Program-made: the position numbers and the translations under genes | Notes under the pieces: model-generated | Databases searched by the model: none | The model's input: only the letters and a program-made list of their open reading frames with translations | What the model was told of the DNA's origin: nothing | Source: Paenibacillus cellulosilyticus | GTDB taxonomy: Bacteria; Bacillota; Bacilli; Paenibacillales; Paenibacillaceae | Assembly (NCBI RefSeq): GCF_003182255.1 | Contig: NZ_QGTQ01000009.1 | Location: 62,001 to 126,000 of the forward strand | Length of the DNA stretch: 64,000 nucleotides | Direction of reading: 5' to 3' | Part shown: positions 58,038 through 64,000 of the stretch, one piece after another | Layout: each line of letters opens with the position of its first letter | Position numbering within the stretch: position 1 is the first letter of the stretch

Positions 58038-60312
58038 AGCGATTGCCCGTCACCCTTCCTTGCAGCAAACCGAACGTCCCCAATACGCTCATCGCACCAG
58101 GTAGAAACAGCAGCTTTATCGATACATCAGCCGATGCCGACACAGCGGCAGGCGTGCGCGATAGATCGGTACCGGTATTCGTTTCAATAACAGCAGCAAT
58201 ACGAGATAAGCGTTTATCGCCTCCACTATGCAAAAGCATAAACAGCCGTAAATAATCTTTATATTGGACATCGACATCCGCAAATTTGGACAGCTTAGTT
58301 GCGCCTCGCTGCATTAAATCTTTCATATCTAACGCTGAATTACGCGCAGCGTACAGCAGAGCGCCCGACAACACAAGCAGCGGGTGTCCGAGTGATCGGC
58401 ACTCGATGAAGCCCTCCATTAGTCGAATGGCAAACCGCACACCGAATATTTCCGCGATCGCAGCCGCCGCATTAGCACCTGGCTGGTCGAAACCATAAAG
58501 GATGTACTCCGCCTCTTGGTTAGCAAATGCCGTTGCATTTCCAACCGTATTACTGCCACTGCCCCCTGCTGAAGAAGCTTGCAGTTGTGCTGCATAGGTT
58601 TGGAACCGATGAAGGACGTACTCCCCTGTATAGAGCGTATCTCGCGTGCCAGAGAGCATATCTGCTAATCCGTTGAACAAAGAACCCATCATTGCATTCG
58701 AGCTCTCCTGCTGACCTTCCACATTATCCGCCCACTGTGCCGCCAGCTCTGCCGCCTCGTCAGCAGCCGAATTGAACAGCCGATTCGCATCATATCTGGC
58801 TTGTACCTGCTTGTATAGATCTCGTTCCTCATCCGTCATTCCATTCGTGGATGAGGATGGCATCAGGTTCTTCGTGTCGTTCATAATCTCCTTGGCCTCT
58901 GCCTCATCCTTCTTGCGCTGTTCGTCAACCGCATTCGCCGATTGAATGAGACTCTCCCGCTGCGAAATGACCGATGCTGGCGATATATACCGCTGAGAAA
59001 ATCGAGTGTAGGCTTGCTTCATACTTGAAGCTTCCGCGGCCAGCGACGCTTCACTGCCGCCTCCTCCAGAGCCTACTTGTTGAGCGCTTGAGGCGAATCG
59101 GAAAGCAGCATCAATTACTGCCTTAAGATCAACCGCCTGCTGCTCCACCTCATTGCGAAACGCTGCAAACCACTCATCTTCCAATACAAGCTGCTCGGTG
59201 GATTGTCTGATCTTGCGCAGTTCTATGCTATTGCCTGACTGATCCGCATCCTCCGATTGGCTGGAAACCTCATCATAACCAGCGGCCGTTGCCGATTCAG
59301 CTTGTGTCACCGCTGTTTGAATTTCCCGATTATAGCCTTCAGCTTGTGCAATGAGTTCAAGTGCTGACTGCTTCAAGGATGGAAGCTCGGATTGCGCTTG
59401 CGCGGCCTGCTGATTCAAGCTTGCAGCAATAGAGCGCATGCTCGACTCGTATTGATCCATTTTGTCTTGGTATGCCTGCTTCTGCCGCCTCTTTGAACTG
59501 ATCGAATCATTAAGCGCTTTTTTCTCACTATCTGATAGATTCGTTCCTGTAGATAATTGAGCTTGGACACGTGATATGGATAGAGAAATGCTCTCGATGG
59601 ACGTTTTCCAATCATCGTAGCTAGCATACCCTTCTGCGAGTGACGACGCTTGTTCGCCCGTCATTGCACCAGTTGCCAGCTGTGCGATGGCACGCATTTT
59701 ATCTAGGGCTTCGAGCAGCGCCTTTTGACGCTTATCGTACAATTTCCCTGCGCGCGATAGCGCATCCGAAGTCGTCGATGATTCCTTCATCAGCTGCGAC
59801 ATGGACGTGAATCGTGACCCGATATCGATCATGAAATCAACAGGCGCTTTAATTTTCATTTCCTCCAAAATCTGTCGGTCCAGCACATCGTATCTGCCCA
59901 AATACGCAGCATCCTCGACTGTAAACCCATCCACTTGCGGCACCACTGGTCGATAACCGCTGCCACCGCCATCGTACTCAAGCGTCCCCCGCAGGCTTCG
60001 TTCGAAAATCGTTTCGCCTGGCGTGCCGCCCCTGCCGAACAACCCATATCGTTCATACAGCGCAGCATCATAAGCAGACAGCACCGAGCGGACTGAAGTG
60101 CGAACCGCATGCTCCGTCAAGGTATTGAAAGCAGCGATGCGTGCATAATCGATCAGGATCGTACCGAGCAGCAGGATCATAGCCGTCACGACGATGAAAA
60201 ATACGGTCACTGCGCCTTCGCTTCGCCGATATAGCCTTCTAACAAACCTATAGGATGTGCAAGGCTGAGGCTGTCGGTTCAACTGCGAGCTATGCGCATT
60301 TGGTTGCATCAC
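58003..60312 (-). CDS. TadG-like DUF5702 membrane protein
   Basis: A 769-residue exported protein. RRSEGAVTVFFIVVTAMILLLGT is the TadG/TadE-like anchor, followed by IDYARIAAFNTLTEHAVRTS. A long coiled-coil-rich middle (about 180-500) is full of Ser, Gln, Ala and Glu. The C-terminal part (EYILYGFDQPGANAAAAIAEI, then RLSRIAAVIETNTG) matches the DUF5702 family of Gram-positive Tad loci. Its role is probably structural or in surface presentation of the pilus. It lies 19 bases after the preceding TadE gene. Confidence 0.85.
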   Translation of the reverse strand: MMQPNAHSSQLNRQPQPCTSYRFVRRLYRRSEGAVTVFFIVVTAMILLLGTILIDYARIAAFNTLTEHAVRTSVRSVLSAYDAALYERYGLFGRGGTPGETIFERSLRGTLEYDGGGSGYRPVVPQVDGFTVEDAAYLGRYDVLDRQILEEMKIKAPVDFMIDIGSRFTSMSQLMKESSTTSDALSRAGKLYDKRQKALLEALDKMRAIAQLATGAMTGEQASSLAEGYASYDDWKTSIESISLSISRVQAQLSTGTNLSDSEKKALNDSISSKRRQKQAYQDKMDQYESSMRSIAASLNQQAAQAQSELPSLKQSALELIAQAEGYNREIQTAVTQAESATAAGYDEVSSQSEDADQSGNSIELRKIRQSTEQLVLEDEWFAAFRNEVEQQAVDLKAVIDAAFRFASSAQQVGSGGGGSEASLAAEASSMKQAYTRFSQRYISPASVISQRESLIQSANAVDEQRKKDEAEAKEIMNDTKNLMPSSSTNGMTDEERDLYKQVQARYDANRLFNSAADEAAELAAQWADNVEGQQESSNAMMGSLFNGLADMLSGTRDTLYTGEYVLHRFQTYAAQLQASSAGGSGSNTVGNATAFANQEAEYILYGFDQPGANAAAAIAEIFGVRFAIRLMEGFIECRSLGHPLLVLSGALLYAARNSALDMKDLMQRGATKLSKFADVDVQYKDYLRLFMLLHSGGDKRLSRIAAVIETNTGTDLSRTPAAVSASADVSIKLLFLPGAMSVLGTFGLLQGRVTGNRYETTKLAGMAY

Positions 60313-60331
60313 GCTGTCTCCTTCCTTCGTC

Positions 60332-61051
60332 TCAACGTTTCGGCTGCGGCGACTTCTCCAGCGTCTTGCTCAGCACCTTGCCCGCTTCCTGCTTCTTGTT
60401 CGTATCCGTACCAGTATTCTCGCTTGACCCCAGCTTGCTCGTATAATAGCGAACAAGATCTACTGTCCGAATAAATTCAGCAGGATCCACAATAATTGAA
60501 GATGCCATTGACGCTTGCTCGTAATGATCGATCCGGCTGCTCAGTACATTCGACTCCATCGGCGTTCGAAGAGCAGTCTCAACGAATCGACTCGTCAGCT
60601 TCCGTTTGTACCGATTCTCGCCTATCATTACGCCTTCCAGATGCTGTGTCGTACGCTTCAACTTGAGCTCCGTGAGTGAGCCTGCATCACTAGTCGAAGA
60701 GGTAGGGGCGCTGGAGGCTGAGTCACCGATCGGGATCATCGCGTCCGCTTCATCACCTTCGCTTAGTCCGAACAACGACTGTACAAGCTCATCATCCTTA
60801 ATGCGCCAATACAAGCCGTCATAATCTCCTTCTCCAGCTAATCCCGTGTTTGCATTGCGATAACTGTTATCCCACAGGAAGGCCGTCTGCTCCGATGTGA
60901 CAGAAGCGGCGCCATAGAGCACCGCTTTCTCATAGATGTAGCACACGAATAGAATGACGATGACGATAACAAGGAGAAGAATCGGGAATACAAGCGTTGC
61001 TTCTAGAGTGAAGCTGCCGGAATCTTCACTAGTAAACTTCTTGCGTTTCAT
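60332..61051 (-). CDS. tadE: TadE-like pseudopilin
   Basis: A 239-residue minor pilin. SGSFTLEATLVFPILLLVIVIVI has the type III-like leader and Glu after cleavage. A Ser-rich central part (SDAGSLTELKLKRTTQHLE) and a C-terminal RTVDLVRYYTSKL follow. Its ATG overlaps the Flp1 stop by one base (TAATG). It belongs in the minor-pilin trio TadE/TadE/TadG seen here. Confidence 0.88.
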   Translation of the reverse strand: MKRKKFTSEDSGSFTLEATLVFPILLLVIVIVILFVCYIYEKAVLYGAASVTSEQTAFLWDNSYRNANTGLAGEGDYDGLYWRIKDDELVQSLFGLSEGDEADAMIPIGDSASSAPTSSTSDAGSLTELKLKRTTQHLEGVMIGENRYKRKLTSRFVETALRTPMESNVLSSRIDHYEQASMASSIIVDPAEFIRTVDLVRYYTSKLGSSENTGTDTNKKQEAGKVLSKTLEKSPQPKR

Positions 61052-61275
61052 TATTGTGTAAACACGCGTTGTGTCTCTGTGTCAGCCGAATTAAATAATT
61101 TTTTAACTAGCGTGGATAACTGCTCCCTGAATATAAGAACTACCGTAACGATTACTGCAACAATCAAAATGATCTCCACCGTGCCCAAACCTTCCTCTGA
61201 CTTTCTGAATCGAGCAGCACGCGCATTCCATCGCGCTCCCATTTCCATTCCCAAATTAGCTAGTTTTTTCATCAT
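61051..61275 (-). CDS. Flp1-family type IVb pilin
   Basis: A 74-residue pilin, the major subunit of the Tad fibre. A charged leader ends in FRKSEEGLGTVEIILIVAVIVTVVLIF (seen as SEEGLGTVEIILIVA), where Gly precedes the processed helix and Glu lies at +5. FREQLSTLVKKLFN follows. I start at the ATG 61275, nine bases from AGAGGA. It lies between tadC and tadE, as in other Gram-positive tad operons. Confidence 0.9.
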   Translation of the reverse strand: MMKKLANLGMEMGARWNARAARFRKSEEGLGTVEIILIVAVIVTVVLIFREQLSTLVKKLFNSADTETQRVFTQ

Positions 61276-61324
61276 TACAACCATTCCTCTCAAATCTGAT
61301 TTTGTGGTTTCTCATTCAAGACCC

Positions 61325-62278
61325 CTATGTCTGCATCATGAGGACGGCAGGCGCACCCACTGCAATCAGCAGCAAGAAGAAGATGCCGACCATCGGAAAT
61401 AACAGCTTCGATGACGCCTCCTCGCCTCGCATACGCGCGGTGGCCTTGCGCTTCTCCCAGAGCGAGAATGACAATTCGCGCAGCGCCAGCGATAACTGTT
61501 CACCTCCCTTCCGATAATGAAGCAGCATAACGGTCGCAAACATCGATACCTCTTGTACCGCACAACGCTTGCTGAATGCTTCAATTGCGCTGGCGAACGA
61601 ATCTCCATTCTCCAAGGCATGTACCATTCGCAGCCACTCGATTTGAAGCGGAAGCTCGGGAACGGATGGATCTGGCTTGCGCCGCTGCGATTGCAGGAGG
61701 CGCGCCTTCATCTCCATCGACTGCACATCAACGCATCTTGCAATCGCACGTTGCACGGTCTCTCCCGCACCGACGAGCAGCATCAGCTTACTGAGCACAT
61801 CCGGGAGCGCCAGCACCATGTTCTGACGCCGCCGCTCCAGCTGAATCGCCGGATCACGCAGCTTGGATACGGGAAGCAATATACCGATTAACGCACTCAA
61901 TCCAAGAATCATCTGCTCATGTGCCAGGCCTGCTAGAAGCGCCCCGCCAGTCCATGTCGCCCACCCGATTCCGATCATGTTGGCTGCGAACCGTTCCGTA
62001 TTGGCATATTGCCAACCACTGCCCCGAAGCACGATTAGCTTGCCATGCAGACTTGCTAGCGGCAGTTGGAGACGCGTTAGCAGGCCTGTTCGGCGTGCTG
62101 CCTCAAGTGGCGCATCGATCAACCAGCGTTCCTGCATCGATGCCGAGGATTTTGCTCTCGGCGCCTGCCCTGCTCCAACAGCATCCATCTGTCCCCGATC
62201 CTTATTCCAGACAAGCAATACAGTCGCAGCCCATAACAATCCACTGACGACTGCCAATAGCAGCGCCCAATTGACCAT
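61325..62278 (-). CDS. tadC: Tad assembly inner-membrane protein TadC (T2SF fold)
   Basis: A 317-residue type II secretion F-domain protein. Hydrophobic segments lie near 5-22, 110-150 and 295-315. Between them, LPDVLSKLMLLVGAGETVQRA and FATVMLLHYRKGGEQLSLALREL carry the helical F-domain pattern. With TadB it forms the membrane platform used by the ATPase. GGAGAG precedes the ATG. The intact gene follows tadB by 41 bases. Confidence 0.9.
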   Translation of the reverse strand: MVNWALLLAVVSGLLWAATVLLVWNKDRGQMDAVGAGQAPRAKSSASMQERWLIDAPLEAARRTGLLTRLQLPLASLHGKLIVLRGSGWQYANTERFAANMIGIGWATWTGGALLAGLAHEQMILGLSALIGILLPVSKLRDPAIQLERRRQNMVLALPDVLSKLMLLVGAGETVQRAIARCVDVQSMEMKARLLQSQRRKPDPSVPELPLQIEWLRMVHALENGDSFASAIEAFSKRCAVQEVSMFATVMLLHYRKGGEQLSLALRELSFSLWEKRKATARMRGEEASSKLLFPMVGIFFLLLIAVGAPAVLMMQT

Positions 62279-62319
62279 ATCGAACCACTCTCCGTGTCTG
62301 TTTGAAGTACTAGCGACCG

Positions 62320-63192
62320 TTACATCCGTATGGTCATGATTTTGTTAATCAGCACACCACAACCAGCGAACCCGATCATCAATCCTGTCAGCAATAGATA
62401 ACCCAGCAGTCCGTTATAAAGCGGCATCATGTAATCAGGCGACATCAGATTCAACCCCGCTACGAATACAAACGGAGCGATAATGATGATGCGAGATTCA
62501 AACTTCTTTTGCGCCATCATGACCGTGATCTCTTGATGCGTATCCAGCTTCTCGCCAATCACTTGGGCTGTGCGCCTAATTACCTCCACAAGATCGCCGC
62601 CCGTCCGTTTGCATGTAGAGAACACATCTACGAACTGCGTCAAATCTTCGAGCCTCGCGCGATCAGCGAACTGCCGCAGCCCGTTCTCCAGCGTGTCGCC
62701 GTTCATCATCCGATAACGAATGGCTGCGAATTCTCTTACGATATCCGCGGACCCGCCAGGATAAAGCAGCTGCAGATCCGCCTCTGCCGCGACGAATGCA
62801 TTCTCCACCGAACGCCCGGCAGCAAGCGAGGATGTGACGCTGTAGAGCGCATCTTTGAACTGCAATTGCAACCGATCCCGCCGCTTGGCAAGCAAGCTTG
62901 CCCGATAGAAGCGAGGCAGTATGACGCCAACAGCAGCGAGAATAATCGCCGCAGCAAGTGACTGATAGAATTCATAGAACAGCACAAACGCAAACCCAAT
63001 ACCAACAGCCATCGAGCCAAAAAACTGTTTAGAAGACAGCTCATACGAGGTGTAATCCGTCATCTGCTGTTGCTGCTGCGACTTCTGAAAGCTCCACCCC
63101 AACCAAACCGCTATCTCGTGAAAAGGAATCTTCCGCCCGCTACTTCGCTTCGCCTTCTGCTGCTTAACGGTAACAGATGCCATCGGTTTCAT
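62320..63192 (-). CDS. tadB: Tad assembly inner-membrane protein TadB (T2SF fold)
   Basis: A 290-residue partner of TadC. Two N-terminal membrane helices (GSMAVGIGFAFVLFYEF, then LAAAIILAAVGVILP) precede the F-domain FKDALYSVTSSLAAGRSVENA with DVFSTCKRTGGDLVEVI, and two C-terminal helices follow. ATG 63192 is chosen for AAGGAGG seven bases upstream. It overlaps the end of the tadA fragment by 29 bases, as expected for the native tadA-tadB junction. Confidence 0.92.
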   Translation of the reverse strand: MKPMASVTVKQQKAKRSSGRKIPFHEIAVWLGWSFQKSQQQQQMTDYTSYELSSKQFFGSMAVGIGFAFVLFYEFYQSLAAAIILAAVGVILPRFYRASLLAKRRDRLQLQFKDALYSVTSSLAAGRSVENAFVAAEADLQLLYPGGSADIVREFAAIRYRMMNGDTLENGLRQFADRARLEDLTQFVDVFSTCKRTGGDLVEVIRRTAQVIGEKLDTHQEITVMMAQKKFESRIIIIAPFVFVAGLNLMSPDYMMPLYNGLLGYLLLTGLMIGFAGCGVLINKIMTIRM

Positions 63193-63595
63193 CCGCTCCT
63201 CCTTGAACACTGTCGCTGTCAGGCAGCGTGCCCATGCCTGCCATCCGCCACTTGTGATCTCGCAGCAGCGAACGTCCCGTCGGCTCCAAACCACCGATAA
63301 CCTTGCCCGCTTGCTCGCCGCGCTCTACGAATTGATAAAGCGGCGAAAGCTCGACTTCGCCATCTTTCATGCCAATGACCTCGCAAATCTCCGTCATGCG
63401 CCGCGTACGATCCCGAAGCCGTGCCAAATGCACAATGATGTCGATGCCCGAAGCAATCTGCTGGCGGATGACAGGCAGCGGCAGTGCTGCAGCTCCGAGT
63501 GCCATCGTCTCCAGCCGGGACAGCATATCCCGAGCGCTATTGGCATGCCCGGTCGACATTGATCCGTCATGACCCGTATTCATTGCCTGTAACAC
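63164..63595 (-). pseudogene. tadA: C-terminal fragment of the Tad secretion ATPase TadA/CpaF, 5' part missing
   Basis: The frame from about 63595 reads VLQAMNTGHDGSMSTGHANS, then RLETMALGAAALPLPVIR and QIASGIDIIVHLARLRDR, which is the distal ATPase domain of CpaF/TadA (about 143 residues of an expected 400 or more). Homology begins abruptly at the conserved xMLQAMNTGH motif. Walker A, the Asp box and the N-terminal domain are absent. Upstream the frame runs into an unrelated terminator and an AT-rich gene. There is no ribosome site or promoter, so the fragment cannot give a working ATPase as it stands. Confidence 0.85.
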
Positions 63596-63613
63596 GTTTA
63601 TAAAATAGGTAAT

Positions 63614-63652
63614 AAAAAGAGTTTGGACGTAATGCTCGTCCAAACTCTTTTT
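63614..63652 (-). terminator. Terminator directly upstream of the tadA fragment
   Basis: AAAAAGAGTTTGGACG pairs perfectly with CGTCCAAACTCTTTTT around a seven-base loop. On the minus strand it ends the small gene and would also block readthrough into tadA-tadB. Confidence 0.9.
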
Positions 63653-63677
63653 ATTAATAATACTTCGAACATAATTT

Positions 63678-63887
63678 TCATGAGAGTAATAGAGTACTCT
63701 TTCCTACTCGCAATACTACATTCCCCTTCAGATAGTGACCCTCTGCAAACGTAACTACATTCTCGTTATAGCTTATCACCTTAGAAACCAAGTCAAGCTC
63801 TCCCTGAAACCAGACCTCAACTTCAACACTATTCCCTATACAAACTTCAAGTTGCTGGTTTGTTTCCACGATTACAGTTTCATTCAT
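63678..63887 (-). CDS. Small hypothetical protein next to the tadA junction
   Basis: Sixty-nine residues from ATG 63887, with AAAGGGAG upstream (an earlier ATG at 63956 falls in a terminator). The sequence is beta-rich: ETVIVETNQQLEVCIGNSVE, then FQGELDLVSKVISYNENVV and GNVVLRVGKSTL. It resembles a small SH3- or OB-like barrel but no family is recognised. AT-rich codons set it apart from the tad genes. It lies between two terminators as a single-gene transcript. Confidence 0.6.
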   Translation of the reverse strand: MNETVIVETNQQLEVCIGNSVEVEVWFQGELDLVSKVISYNENVVTFAEGHYLKGNVVLRVGKSTLLLS

Positions 63888-63920
63888 AAAATATACTCTC
63901 CCTTTATACTCGGAATACAA

Positions 63921-63971
63921 AAAAGCACTCAGCAAACAAAGAGGAATCCTCCTCATTGTTTGCGAGTGCTT
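63921..63971 (-). terminator. Terminator upstream of the small junction gene
   Basis: AAGCACTC-A-GCAAACAA pairs with TTGTTTGC-GAGTGCTT around a GAGG/CCTC inner stem, with a T-run on the minus strand. It ends a gene lying beyond the window. Confidence 0.75.
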
Positions 63972-64000
63972 CTCGCTATGAACATTGTACCGTATTTTTA

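Larger units (their letters stand above)
63593..64000. mobile_element. Inferred edge of an element inserted in tadA (extends beyond window)
   Basis: Sequence right of 63593 no longer matches tadA, is visibly more AT-rich than the tad genes, and carries a small unknown gene bracketed by two terminators. No integrase or repeat is visible in the 400 bases available, so the type of element is unknown. A large deletion or assembly join could give the same picture. Confidence 0.45.

Overview
The window reads as a chromosomal segment of a spore-forming Bacillota close to Paenibacillus or Cohnella (inference). Supporting signs are strong AGGAGG-type ribosome binding sites, moderate GC, many perfect rho-independent hairpins, the futalosine menaquinone genes mqnB and mqnD, an M29 aminopeptidase, a squalene-hopene/sporulenol cyclase homologue, an LtaS-type enzyme, endonuclease IV and a Gram-positive Tad/Flp pilus locus. 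I saw no rRNA, tRNA, CRISPR array or insertion-sequence transposase.

Layout. 1-1.3 kb: the tail of an unknown gene, a decayed M24 peptidase and a lone hisB. 1.4-13.5 kb: an accessory region rich in small redox enzymes and one-component regulators (DHA2 efflux pump, WYL regulator with an SDR, PRISE-like reductase, two HxlR regulators, azoreductase, AT-rich hydrolase, TetR and TPR pair, and three gene remnants in a row). It also holds the RNA helicase gene dbpA. 13.6-16 kb: an ArsR-SRPBCC-VOC-SRPBCC operon with a likely autoregulatory operator, then csaA. 16-25.6 kb: a LamG/cysteine-peptidase-like fusion, mqnB-mqnD, a patch of ~50-bp intergenic repeats, ampS, a secreted four-repeat protein and a variant terpene cyclase. 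25.6-35.6 kb: mostly housekeeping (ferritin, LtaS, CtpB-type protease, oxidoreductase, HAD phosphatase). 35.6-36 kb: a compact candidate type I toxin-antitoxin module whose toxin is only 31 codons. 36-44 kb: a kinase-like NTPase, a nuclease-helicase fusion, three tiny genes and the sulfate importer sbp-cysT-cysW-cysA. 44-54.6 kb: central metabolism and repair (yvyE, pgi, ppnP, tkt, purU, nfo) with a second ~51-bp repeat patch. 54.7-63.6 kb: the downstream half of a Tad/Flp pilus operon.

The right end is the most unusual part. The ATPase gene tadA/cpaF is cut cleanly inside a conserved motif. Upstream of the cut lies AT-rich DNA carrying a small unknown gene between two terminators. This looks like the edge of an element inserted in tadA, which would separate the pilus genes from their promoter. 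Together with the toxin-antitoxin module at 35.7 kb, the two repeat families and several enzymes lacking canonical active-site residues, these are the points most worth checking.
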